Position numbers and translations under genes: made by a program. DNA of 7,056 bases from Holosporales bacterium (GTDB lineage Bacteria > Pseudomonadota > Alphaproteobacteria > BNTO01). The first letter of the stretch is position 1. The number at the start of each line of letters is the position of its first letter. Positions 1-6,184 of the stretch are shown here, piece by piece. The stretch is taken from positions 1-7,056 of the forward strand of contig JAITOG010000101.1 of assembly GCA_031290075.1 (NCBI GenBank). The letters are read 5' to 3'. The notes beneath the pieces were generated by a model. That model did no database searches and was not told the origin of the DNA. It saw only the letters and a program-made list of their open reading frames with translations.

Positions 1-286
1 TCAAAACTTTGTTGTAAAGATCCATGATGTGCCATTTATCACTGCCCTTAATTTCCCTATTTTGAAGGGGCAAATGGTTTTTAAGCCGTTCATAGTTTTC
101 AACCATGTATTTGCAAGTGCTTTGAATATCGGAAAGTGGAAGGGATTTTTGGATTTCTGCCCCTGGATATAGATAGCCTAATTCCACATTAGACACACTA
201 ATTTCAGAAGCTTCAATTGGCGCAATCGCCCAGGATGCTAAGAGAAAAGAAGAGAGAGGAATACCTCGCTTATAAGTAAAAGTCAT
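1..286 (-). CDS. Exported protein of unknown function, N-terminal part only
   Basis: The gene reads leftward from an ATG at 286-284 and stays open to the window edge, giving 95 codons with no stop, so only the N-terminus is present. A purine-rich ribosome binding site (AGGGGGAG) lies about 6 bases before the ATG and fixes the start. The first 27 or so residues form a signal peptide: MTFTYKRG, a hydrophobic stretch (LSSFLLASWAIAP), and a likely cleavage site after IEA. The mature part begins SEISVSNVELGYLYPG and is soluble and mixed in charge, with a single Cys seen so far. I do not recognise the family. Export to the periplasm, outer membrane or outside the cell is inferred from the signal peptide. 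It lies on the same strand as rsmA, 125 bases downstream of its stop, and may have its own promoter, though none stands out. Confidence 0.75.
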   Translation of the reverse strand, partial: MTFTYKRGIPLSSFLLASWAIAPIEASEISVSNVELGYLYPGAEIQKSLPLSDIQSTCKYMVENYERLKNHLPLQNREIKGSDKWHIMDLYNKVL

Positions 287-411
287 AATGACTCCCCCTA
301 ATAAAATAAAAACAAAACTTATTTTTAGAGTAGGAAAGAAATGTTAAAAAATAGTTAATGGGGAGGAAAATAGCAATAATTATTTTTATAAGAAATTAAA
401 GGAAAGATAGC

Positions 412-1299
412 TTATTTTATATTATATGTTTTAAGTAATTCAGCTAAACATACAAAGTTATCTACGGAAAGCGTTTCTGGACGACGATCATCTGATGTAT
501 TTAATTGCTTAAGAATTTTTTGAGTCTCTTCAAAAGTAAAAAGCTCGTTTAAACTATTACGAAGCATTTTTCTTCTTTTTTGAAAAACAATATTCGTGAT
601 TTTGGAGAGATTAGGAATTAAAGCTTTATTGGCTGTTTTATTTGGAGAAAAACGAAGAAGACAAGAACTCACTTTAGGGGATGGCATAAAAGCTTTAGGA
701 GGAAGAGTCATGATTTTTTGGCATTTTGTGAGATATTGAGCCAAAACAGAAAGTTTTCCATAATCCTTTGTTTCTGGCTTTGCCAAAATTCTATCTGCAA
801 CTTCTTTTTGAAACATTAAAACCATTAATTCTATGTTATCAAGATCATACAAAAAATTTGTAAAAATCTTAGTTCCAATGTTATAAGGAAGATTTGCAAT
901 TATTTTAATTTTTTCTGAATTTTTCAAAAAATTTTGACAAATTTCGCAAAAATTTAAAAAAAGTACATCTTTTTCTAAAATTTCCAAAACTCCATTTGAA
1001 GCTGTTAGTAAAGGTTGTAAAACGTTTATGCACATAGGATCTTTTTCTATTGCAATTAGCTTTTTGGGATTTTGTTTTAAAATCTCTCTTGTTAAACCTC
1101 CTGGTCCTGCTCCAACTTCAATAACAACACTTTCACTCAAATCTCCAGCTGCCTGTACAATTTTATTCAAAATATTTTGATCTAACAAAAAATTTTGCCC
1201 TAAAGCTTTTGAATGTCTTTTATTCTGTAAAAGGCCAAATTCTTTAATTATAGATGAAATAGAAGGTAATGCATTTATTTTTTCGTATAGTTTGGGCAA
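412..1299 (-). CDS. rsmA: 16S rRNA (adenine(1518)-N6/adenine(1519)-N6)-dimethyltransferase RsmA (KsgA)
   Basis: RsmA transfers four methyl groups from S-adenosylmethionine to the two adjacent adenines in the 3'-terminal helix of 16S rRNA, a late step in small-subunit maturation in the cytoplasm. The 295 residues match the family in length and motif order: LGQNFLLDQNI at 33-43, SAM-binding motif I EVGAGPGGLT at 61-70, the acidic end of strand 2 (AIEKD) at 83-87, the catalytic NLPYN at 136-140, FQKEVADRI at 163-171, KDYGKLSVLAQ at 178-188, PSPKVSS at 206-212 and the C-terminal QKRRKMLRNSL at 240-250. The start is a TTG at 1299-1297. An in-frame TAA lies six codons upstream, no ATG falls between, and no good ribosome binding site is visible, so initiation may be weak. 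The extension before LGQNF is usual for alphaproteobacterial versions. The gene is divergent from pntB. No truncation or missing catalytic residue was seen. Confidence 0.97.
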   Translation of the reverse strand: MPKLYEKINALPSISSIIKEFGLLQNKRHSKALGQNFLLDQNILNKIVQAAGDLSESVVIEVGAGPGGLTREILKQNPKKLIAIEKDPMCINVLQPLLTASNGVLEILEKDVLFLNFCEICQNFLKNSEKIKIIANLPYNIGTKIFTNFLYDLDNIELMVLMFQKEVADRILAKPETKDYGKLSVLAQYLTKCQKIMTLPPKAFMPSPKVSSCLLRFSPNKTANKALIPNLSKITNIVFQKRRKMLRNSLNELFTFEETQKILKQLNTSDDRRPETLSVDNFVCLAELLKTYNIK

Positions 1300-1334
1300 T
1301 TGTGAATAATCTAATTAAAACTTAGCCTTATTTA

Positions 1335-1362
1335 ACTATATTAAAATTCAGGGAATATACAA
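1335..1362 (-). promoter_or_regulatory. Possible rsmA promoter
   Basis: On the minus strand, TTGTAT (1362-1357) and TATAGT (1340-1335) are separated by 16 bases and resemble -35 and -10 boxes. The -10 lies about 36 bases before the rsmA TTG start. The match is moderate in a very AT-rich spacer, so chance is a real alternative. It overlaps the candidate pntB promoter on the other strand. Confidence 0.25.
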
Positions 1363-1368
1363 TATAAT
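1341..1368 (+). promoter_or_regulatory. Possible pntB promoter
   Basis: A perfect TATAAT at 1363-1368 is preceded at 16 bases by TTAAAA (1341-1346), a weak -35. Transcription starting near 1375 would leave a leader of about 125 bases before the pntB GTG. The rest of the 1300-1498 spacer shows no recognisable gene. The minus-strand rsmA candidate overlaps it. Confidence 0.3.
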
Positions 1369-1498
1369 TGTCAGCGCAATTTGATAATGTGTGCAGCTTG
1401 TAAACGAAGGAAGTTTATAATTTTTCTTTCTGCTTGTTCTTATTTGATTTTACTGCTAAAAAATTGTGGGGGTAATGATTTTAAAAATGGTAATTTGA

Positions 1499-2896
1499 GT
1501 GTTTTTTTTTCAATTTTTGTTTTTATTAGCTGGAATTTGTTTCATTTTATCTTTGCGTGGACTTTCTTCAGCTTATTCCTCGCAAAAAGGGAATTTATTG
1601 GGAATTATAGGCATGGGGTTAGCCATTTGTACCTCTCTATTCTTTTGTTCACCAAATAAGCTTTTTTATATTTTTTTTGCAATCTGTATTGGTGCAGGAA
1701 TTGGCCTTTTTATTGCACAAAAAATAAAAATGGCATCTTTGCCACAACTTATTGCAGCTTTTCACAGCCTTGTTGGGTTAGCTGCAGTTTTGGTGGCTAC
1801 AGTAACATTATACTCTCCGCAAATTTTCAAACTTGGCATGGCTAATAATTTAAAATTTATTAATTTAATGGAAATAGGTATTGGAACAATCATTGGGGCA
1901 GTTACATTTACAGGGTCCATAATTGCATTCTTAAAACTTCAAGGAATTGTTAAAAAAAAATATATTAGTGATAACAATAAAATAATTATTCTTTCCATTA
2001 TTTCTTTGCTCACACTTTTTATGTTGCTTTTATTTATATCAACGGGGAATCATTTTATTTTTAAAATACTTATTCTTCTTTCGCTTATTTTAGGTAAAAT
2101 CCTTATTTTACCAATAGGTGGAGCAGATATGCCTGTTGTAGTATCTATGCTTAATTCATACTCTGGATGGGCTGCAGCAGTAACAGGGTTTACAATAAGT
2201 AATTATTTATTAATTATAACTGGAGCATTAGTTGGAGCCAGTGGTGCTATTTTAAGCTATATTATGTGCAAAAATATGAATCGCTCTTTGATTAGCGTTA
2301 TATTCGGGGGAGGGAAGAATTCTGCTGATAAATCGGAAAAAAGCCAAAATGAAATTCCTGCAAAAATTGGAAATGCAGAAGATGCTGCATTTATTCTACA
2401 AAATGCAACAAACATTATAATTATTCCCGGATATGGAATGGCTGTTGCACAAGCACAACACGCGCTTAGCGAAATAGCTAATATTTTAAAGGTTAAAGGA
2501 GCAAAGGTTCGCTACGCAATACACCCTGTAGCTGGAAGAATGCCTGGGCACATGAACGTGCTTTTAGCAGAAGCAAAGGTTCCATATGATGATGTTTTTG
2601 AATTAGAAGATATTAATGGTGATTTTTCTGCAACGGATGTTGTCTTTATAATAGGAGCAAATGATATAACAAATCCAGCTGCTCATAATGACCCAACTTC
2701 CCCTATTTATGGAATGCCTGTATTAGATGTTGAAAAGGCAGGAACAGTTTTGTTTGTAAAACGTTCATTGGGGGCTGGATATGCGGGAATTGAAAATGAG
2801 CTTTTTTATAGGGATAATACTATGATGATTCTTGGCGATGGTAAAAAAGTTTGTGATGGTATCGTTAGTGCGCTAAAAAGGGAATTTCTTGATTAA
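1499..2896 (+). CDS. pntB: NAD(P) transhydrogenase subunit beta (PntB)
   Basis: PntB is the membrane and NADP-binding subunit of the proton-translocating transhydrogenase, which uses the proton gradient to reduce NADP+ with NADH. The 465-residue length is normal. Residues 1-260 hold the membrane domain with repeated hydrophobic helices. It contains AAFHSLVGLAAV with the conserved His at 89, and GGADMPVVVSMLNSYSGWAAA around 207-227, including Asp210 and Asn219. Residues 290-465 are the NADP domain: GYGMAVAQAQH (311-321), HPVAGRMPGHMNVLLAEA (342-359), IIGANDITNPAA (384-395), SPIYGMPVLDV (401-411) and KRSLGAGYAG (421-430) followed by NELFY. The start is a GTG directly after an in-frame TGA (1496-1498), and no clear ribosome binding site precedes it. 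The alpha subunit gene, usually just upstream, is absent: the upstream neighbour is the divergent rsmA. Repeat copy 1 begins 17 bases after the stop. Confidence 0.96.
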   Translation: MFFFQFLFLLAGICFILSLRGLSSAYSSQKGNLLGIIGMGLAICTSLFFCSPNKLFYIFFAICIGAGIGLFIAQKIKMASLPQLIAAFHSLVGLAAVLVATVTLYSPQIFKLGMANNLKFINLMEIGIGTIIGAVTFTGSIIAFLKLQGIVKKKYISDNNKIIILSIISLLTLFMLLLFISTGNHFIFKILILLSLILGKILILPIGGADMPVVVSMLNSYSGWAAAVTGFTISNYLLIITGALVGASGAILSYIMCKNMNRSLISVIFGGGKNSADKSEKSQNEIPAKIGNAEDAAFILQNATNIIIIPGYGMAVAQAQHALSEIANILKVKGAKVRYAIHPVAGRMPGHMNVLLAEAKVPYDDVFELEDINGDFSATDVVFIIGANDITNPAAHNDPTSPIYGMPVLDVEKAGTVLFVKRSLGAGYAGIENELFYRDNTMMILGDGKKVCDGIVSALKREFLD

Positions 2897-3214
2897 ATCC
2901 TGTTTACGCATGCTATACCCAAACCCCAAAAAATTGCGGATTCAAATTTCTTGGGTTTCAAGGGATTGGCAGCAATTAAAATCCGCATTCTTTGGGGCTC
3001 CGGTATATTAGATTCGTTAACAGCAGGATCATTTTTATCCTCAATTTTGTTTTCAATTGAGGTAAGCAATTGGTGCGATTGGTCCTATCGTCTGGCGTTT
3101 CTACTATAACAGGCAAAGAACACTCCCACATAACATAAGCGGACATTTCTGAATTGCGTTGACAGGAATTTTCTCATGCGTAGGCCCTGATAATTCACAA
3201 ATTAAACTTGAATT
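2893..3214 (-). pseudogene. Frame-broken remnant of an unknown gene, fused at its end to repeat copy 1
   Basis: Reading leftward on the minus strand, three adjacent frames each look protein-like and can be joined by two shifts. Frame a (3211-3176) reads SSLICELSGPTH. Frame b (3173-3069) reads ENSCQRNSE, then MSAYVMWECSLPVIVETP, then DDRTNRTN. Frame c (3066-2893) reads LTSIENKIEDKNDPAVNES and passes without a stop through the whole palindromic repeat to TAA at 2895-2893. Stops lie close to each junction (TGA 3176-3174; TAG 3087-3085), so no single intact gene exists. The stretch looks less AT-rich than the flanking spacers. I do not recognise the family, and the join is a manual reading. It could also be non-coding DNA that happens to be open. 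A perfect 8-bp inverted repeat CCTCAATT/AATTGAGG lies inside it (3039-3062). Confidence 0.35.
2914..3007. repeat. Palindromic core repeat, copy 1 (94 bp)
   Basis: It starts TATACCCAAACCCCAAA and ends TTTGGGG, a short spacer, then CCGGTATA. The ends pair (TATACC/GGTATA), followed inward by CCCCAAA/TTTGGGG and TGCGGAT/ATCCGCA, so the whole unit can fold into one long interrupted hairpin. It is nearly identical to 3767-3861 and 6314-6408 in the same orientation. Two base substitutions separate its body from copy 2, plus small changes near the right end. It lacks the outer arms seen in copies 2 and 3. It lies 17 bases after the pntB stop and could act as a transcript-end hairpin for pntB. Confidence 0.93.
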
Positions 3215-3222
3215 TTTATTAG
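3194..3222 (+). promoter_or_regulatory. Possible yajC promoter
   Basis: TTCACA (3194-3199; five of six bases match the -35 consensus) lies 17 bases before TATTAG (3217-3222; four of six match the -10). Transcription would start near 3229, leaving a leader of about 39 bases that carries the yajC ribosome binding site. It overlaps the end of the degraded minus-strand gene. The match is modest. Confidence 0.3.
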
Positions 3223-3267
3223 AATAGTGTTACCGTGAGCGTAATTGAAGTAGTTTGAGGAAGTTTT

Positions 3268-3657
3268 ATGTTTTCAAGTGCCTACGCCGCTGGAGGGGGA
3301 TCTGCTCAGGGATTTGGGGTTTTAATGTCGCTGTTGCCTTTTTTATTGATATTTCTTGTAATGTACCTTTTTATGGTACGTCCGCAACAAAAAAGGAACA
3401 CAGCACATAAAGCTATGTTATCAGAGCTGAAAAAAGGAGACTGTATAATTACCATTGGTGGTATTTTAGGAACTATACAGAAAGTAGATGAAGTAAGTGT
3501 TTTTTTAGAAATTAGCGATGGAGTAACTATATTCCTATTAAAAAGTGCTATTGCTAATAAGCATATCGATAACTCAGGAGTCCAATCTATGAAAAAACAA
3601 AATAATGCTGAAAGAAAGAGTGAGCTAATTGTTAGAAAAACAAATAAGAAAAAATAA
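3268..3657 (+). CDS. yajC: Preprotein translocase accessory subunit YajC
   Basis: YajC is a small inner-membrane protein that associates with SecDF and the SecYEG translocon and is generally dispensable. The 129 residues show the family plan. A short N-terminus (MFSSAYAAGGGSAQGFG) precedes one membrane helix at about 18-37, then the hallmark MVRPQQKR at 36-43, and a cytoplasmic domain with LKKGDCIITIGGILGTIQKV at 54-73. The C-terminus is basic and Asn-rich, ending RKTNKKK. The start is clear: a GAGGAA ribosome binding site (3257-3262) lies 5 bases before the ATG. The stop is TAA with an in-frame TAG directly after it. In most alphaproteobacteria secD and secF follow; here a composite repeat begins at the stop codon and overlaps it. 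yajC therefore appears to be transcribed alone. Confidence 0.95.
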   Translation: MFSSAYAAGGGSAQGFGVLMSLLPFLLIFLVMYLFMVRPQQKRNTAHKAMLSELKKGDCIITIGGILGTIQKVDEVSVFLEISDGVTIFLLKSAIANKHIDNSGVQSMKKQNNAERKSELIVRKTNKKK

Positions 3658-3935
3658 TAGACTTCCTTTGTAACTCGATTTCTTCTGCAAATTTATTTCG
3701 CCACTTCGATGCTCGAAGTCTCATGGGGTTTAGGGGAAATCTGTGATTTCCCACAATGCCTCTCATTATACCCAAACCCCAAAAAATTGCGGATTCAAAC
3801 TTCTTGGGTTTCAAAGGATTGGCAGCAATTAAAATCCGCATTCTTTGGGGACCCCGGTATATATCTAATATACTCTGGTTCGGCGCTTCGTATGCTCCTT
3901 CAACTTTGCTAGAAGAAATTGGTTTCGAAGGAAGT
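3653..3935. repeat. Composite inverted-repeat element around core copy 2 (MITE-like)
   Basis: The left end, AATAATAGACTTCCTT (3653-3668), continues to a stretch ATTTCTTCTGCAAA (3679-3692). The right arm (3862-3935) ends in TTTGCTAGAAGAAATTGG, then TTTCGAAGGAAGT. The reverse complement of the right end aligns with the left end over about 30 bases (shared ACTTCCTT and ATTTCTTCT, then CAAA), so the outer arms are imperfect terminal inverted repeats. The left arm also holds two perfect hairpins: ACTTCGA/TCGAAGT with a 3-base loop (3703-3719) and GGGAAATC/GATTTCCC with a 3-base loop (3734-3752). No transposase is encoded, and the short open frames inside look incidental. The left end overlaps the yajC stop codon. 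The exact right boundary is uncertain by several bases. Confidence 0.75.
3767..3861. repeat. Palindromic core repeat, copy 2 (95 bp)
   Basis: This has the same unit and orientation as copies 1 and 3, with TATACC/GGTATA ends and the internal CCCCAAA/TTTGGGG and TGCGGAT/ATCCGCA stems. Its right end reads TTTGGGGACCCCGGTATA. It is the only copy flanked by both outer arms. On the minus strand its open frame reads MRILIAANPLKPKKFE and onward, then continues into the left arm and ends within yajC. Confidence 0.93.
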
Positions 3936-3974
3936 ATAATTTAGAAAAAAAATAGTGCAAAAAATCCAAAGAGA

Positions 3975-4000
3975 CCCTGGGGCAGGGCGCTAATTTTTTT
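3975..4000 (+). terminator. Possible terminator downstream of yajC and its repeat
   Basis: CCCTG (3975-3979) pairs with CAGGG (3983-3987) across a GGG loop, and a run of seven T (3994-4000) follows after six intervening bases. The GC stem plus T run resembles an intrinsic terminator, but the stem is short and the spacing to the T run is longer than usual. Confidence 0.35.
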
Positions 4001-4141
4001 GTGATATTTTTAAAAAATCTGAAAAATTTATATTTTATTAATACTTTATTAACGTTTGTACGCCATTATTAATTTGTAAGAAAGGGAACTTACAAAGTTT
4101 GGGGAAGAACTCAAAAGACTTCAAAAAAACTAACAACACAC

Positions 4142-4171
4142 ATAAATGCTGCGATTTTTCGCAGCATTTAT
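4142..4171 (+). terminator. Perfect 13-bp hairpin, terminator-like
   Basis: ATAAATGCTGCGA (4142-4154) and its exact complement (4159-4171) enclose a TTTT loop. The GC-rich part (GCTGCGA/TCGCAGC) is followed on the 3' side by ATTTATT, which gives a weak U-rich tail. It lies 60 bases before the Sel1 gene start. It may end an upstream transcript, or act as a structured element in the leader of that gene. The absence of a long T run keeps the terminator call uncertain. Confidence 0.55.
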
Positions 4172-4231
4172 TAAAAATAAACCATTTTGAGAAGATAGAA
4201 AGAAAAGAATAATTTAAAATAGGGGGAAAAG

Positions 4232-5092
4232 ATGTTAAAGAAGGGATTATTAATTTCTGTTTGCTTAGTTGCGCAAACTACTAATTTACAAGGAACATTA
4301 GCTCAAAAAATTGAAGATCCTTCTTCATTACAAAATATTGAAGAATCGGAAGATAAATCAAACGATAATTGTAAAAAATTAATTGAAATGGGAGAACAAT
4401 ACGAAGCAGAAAATAAACTTCAACAAGCCTTAGCTTGTTATCAAGCAGCCTTTACTATAGACCAAGAATCAGCAAATCCATATATTCAAGCCATTTCACA
4501 AAAAATAAACAAAGAACGTGGAGCTCAGATTCATAATGAAGAAATCGAAGCTCTTTTACATGGTGCAGAACGCGGAAATTCGGAGGACGCATATAGATTA
4601 GGGAAAATTTATGTGCAAACTGGAAATATTGAAAATGCTGTTAAAATGTTTGAACGAGCTAGTTTGCAAAAGCACCCAAAAGCTGCGTACAAATTAGCGG
4701 TTATATATGAAAAAGGAGAATTAGTACCAATTGATTTGGCTAAAGCTGAAAGATATTATAAAGAAGGGGCAATAAATGGACACCCAGATTGCGCTTATAT
4801 TGTATCAAAATTATTAGAAATTGAAGCTCAGAAGAATCCTCTAAAAAGTAAGGAAATCCTTGAAGAAGCGTTTCAACTAAAAATTGACGCTTCAAATAAA
4901 GGGCATTCAATTGCTGCCGCCGAAGTTGGGTACGCGTACGCTGCTCAAAATAATCATGTAAAAGCGAAAATGTATTTTTTGAAAGCAAAGAAGAATGCAA
5001 CTCCAGGAAGCACAATGACTGTAAATCTATTGCAGATTATGCGATATAATATTTTGGCAGAAGACTTGAAGATTACAAGCAATTGGGAATAA
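4232..5092 (+). CDS. Exported TPR/Sel1-like repeat protein
   Basis: This 286-residue protein starts at an ATG 4 bases after AGGGGGA (4221-4227), a strong ribosome binding site. Residues 1-24 form a signal peptide (MLKKGLLISVCLVAQTTNLQ, cleavage probably after TLA). A charged linker follows. A TPR-like unit covers about 47-80 (LIEMGEQYEAENKLQQALAC, then YQAAFTID). Sel1-like units lie around 105-143 (ALLHGAERGNSEDAYRLGKI), 144-182 (AAYKLAVIYEKGEL, then LAKAERYYKEGA) and, more weakly, 183-255. Sel1/TPR solenoids bind other proteins. In intracellular bacteria such exported proteins often act in the envelope or on the host, but the target here is unknown. A 71-base gap separates it from the next gene, so co-transcription is possible. 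The fold and export are well supported; the role is inferred. Confidence 0.85.
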   Translation: MLKKGLLISVCLVAQTTNLQGTLAQKIEDPSSLQNIEESEDKSNDNCKKLIEMGEQYEAENKLQQALACYQAAFTIDQESANPYIQAISQKINKERGAQIHNEEIEALLHGAERGNSEDAYRLGKIYVQTGNIENAVKMFERASLQKHPKAAYKLAVIYEKGELVPIDLAKAERYYKEGAINGHPDCAYIVSKLLEIEAQKNPLKSKEILEEAFQLKIDASNKGHSIAAAEVGYAYAAQNNHVKAKMYFLKAKKNATPGSTMTVNLLQIMRYNILAEDLKITSNWE

Positions 5093-5163
5093 AGCATCTA
5101 TTTGAAATGTAGAAATTGTGAAATACTTTGTTATAAATAAAAAATTGATAAATGGTTTGAAAA

Positions 5164-5739
5164 ATGCAAAACAAAAAAAATAAAAAAGAAGAGTCTTTTG
5201 ATTTTACGGAACCTTTTAATAGTTTTTGGAATTCTTTTTCTGATTCTGAGGAAAAAGATTTTGATGGCCAGAACTTTACAAAAAACTTAATCAATAGTAT
5301 TTCAGATTTTTATAAAAAAAGTATGGAATTTAACCCTTTCTTAGGTAAAGCTATGGAAGCCATAAAACAAAACCCTCATTTTTTTGATAACTCATCAGCA
5401 GCTTTTGGGAAAGAAGCTCCGAGGATATTCATGGAAATAAATATAATTGCCGCAGAAATAACGCAAACTTTTATGCAAAAGCAGCAAGAATATTTAAAAG
5501 ATTTATTCACACAAATAAGCGAGCTTATCATTGAGGTTAAAAAAAATCCAAATATTAAAAAAAATAATTCTTCAAAATACTTTGAGAAAACTCAATTACT
5601 TTCAGCACGAACATCAAAATATTTTGATGATATTTCAGAGTTGATATTAATAGCAAATAAAAAAATCAGCAAAGTACTATCTGCATACTGTGAAAACCCT
5701 GTTAATTTTACTGAAGAGCAAGAAAAAGAGCATGCATAA
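5164..5739 (+). CDS. Helical cytoplasmic protein, phasin-like
   Basis: The 191 residues have no signal peptide or membrane helix and are rich in Lys, Glu, Asn and Phe. The N-terminus is highly charged (MQNKKNKKEESFDFTEPFNS). The middle and C-terminal parts look helical: about 44-68 (LINSISDFYKKS), 84-127 (IFMEINIIAAEITQTFMQKQ, then EYLKDLFTQISELI) and 140-172. A long amphipathic helix carrying a QKQQEYLKDL segment recalls phasins, which coat polyhydroxyalkanoate granules, and also the helical N-termini of PHA synthases. This is a resemblance in style, not a firm family match. No polyhydroxyalkanoate gene is in view. The start is the first ATG, with only a weak ribosome binding site. The 3' end overlaps the next gene by 8 bases, which suggests translational coupling. 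Confidence 0.6.
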   Translation: MQNKKNKKEESFDFTEPFNSFWNSFSDSEEKDFDGQNFTKNLINSISDFYKKSMEFNPFLGKAMEAIKQNPHFFDNSSAAFGKEAPRIFMEINIIAAEITQTFMQKQQEYLKDLFTQISELIIEVKKNPNIKKNNSSKYFEKTQLLSARTSKYFDDISELILIANKKISKVLSAYCENPVNFTEEQEKEHA

Positions 5740-6184
5740 TAAAATTTTAAAAATATACAGTTTTATTTTTATTTTTAGCATGGCTTTTTGTATTAAAGCT
5801 GAAGATGAAAAACATATTGAAAATAATATAAATACTGGCTCTAATGTATCATTTTCTATAGATTCGGAGGAATCTTTGTATAATAATTCAATTAATACTA
5901 TTTGTTTACATGGAATTATTTATGATAGTGAAACAAATTATAGTGTATTTATTAACGATGTAGAAATTACGCCAGACCAAAATCAACAATTTCAAATTGG
6001 AAAAAATGATTTTTATGTAATTTGCGTTACACCGTCATGCATAAAAATTGAGTATTTTGATCCAAAAAGTTTGAAAACAGAAGATTTTTTAGGGAAAAAA
6101 GAAATTTTACTGCGCGTTAAACAAATTTTTGATATTGAGCATAAAAAAATATCGTATTTTGGAAACAATGAATTTTACAGATGA
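5732..6184 (+). CDS. Small exported protein of unknown function
   Basis: The start chosen is the ATG at 5732, inside the last codons of the upstream gene. It follows a purine-rich AAGAAAAAGAG and gives a clean signal peptide (MHNKILKIYSFIFIFSMAFC, cleavage probably after IKA). An ATG-like start 14 codons earlier would place a charged extension before that peptide and is less likely. The mature protein has about 127 residues. A linker rich in Asn and Ser (about 23-52) is followed by a probable small beta domain with INTICLHGIIYDSETNYSVF, INDVEITP and NDFYVICVTPSCIKIEYF. The pattern of a short strand, an aromatic or hydrophobic residue before V-F-I-N-D and a closing V-x-I-x-Y strand recalls small periplasmic domains of secretion-system proteins such as GspB/GspC, but I would not assign it. 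The TGA stop is followed by 19 more open codons in the same frame. Confidence 0.75.
   Translation: MHNKILKIYSFIFIFSMAFCIKAEDEKHIENNINTGSNVSFSIDSEESLYNNSINTICLHGIIYDSETNYSVFINDVEITPDQNQQFQIGKNDFYVICVTPSCIKIEYFDPKSLKTEDFLGKKEILLRVKQIFDIEHKKISYFGNNEFYR

Larger units (their letters stand above)
3936..4231. other. Non-coding spacer with several hairpins, between the repeat element and the Sel1 gene
   Basis: No convincing reading frame lies here. The stretch is very AT-rich, with two less AT-rich patches. Three inverted repeats stand out: 3975-3987, 4073-4096 (TTTGTAAG, 8-base loop AAAGGGAA, CTTACAAA) and 4142-4171. The last two bracket a purine-rich segment containing GGGGAAG followed by AACTCAAAAGACTTC. 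This could be a small RNA ending at the last hairpin, or a structured leader for the Sel1 gene. I do not recognise a known RNA family, and no strong promoter is visible. Confidence 0.45.

Noticed and set aside
1405..1414. CGAAGGAAGT upstream of pntB, identical to the right end of the repeat element
   Set aside because: It is only ten bases, followed by a loose ATAATTT match, with no arm sequence before it. This is too short to call a solo element remnant.
1381..1659. Open frame of 92 residues starting upstream of pntB
   Set aside because: Most of it overlaps the pntB start in another frame, its composition is just the hydrophobic shadow of PntB, and it has no ribosome binding site.
3632..3944. 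Short open frames on both strands across the copy 2 element
   Set aside because: They follow the repeat and its arms, recur wherever the repeat occurs, overlap one another and lack ribosome binding sites. They are treated as repeat sequence, although the minus-strand core peptide is discussed as a finding.
4187..4215. TTGAGA and TAATTT as a promoter for the Sel1 gene
   Set aside because: The -10 match is poor, and the implied transcription start would fall within or after the ribosome binding site at 4221.
5102..5137. TTGAAA and TATAAA before the phasin-like gene as a promoter
   Set aside because: The boxes are 24 bases apart, too far for a sigma-70 type promoter, and the nearer TTGTGA is only 10 bases away.
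4740..5294. Minus-strand open frames opposite the Sel1 and phasin-like genes
   Set aside because: They are antisense shadows of well-supported genes, with no ribosome binding site or family resemblance.
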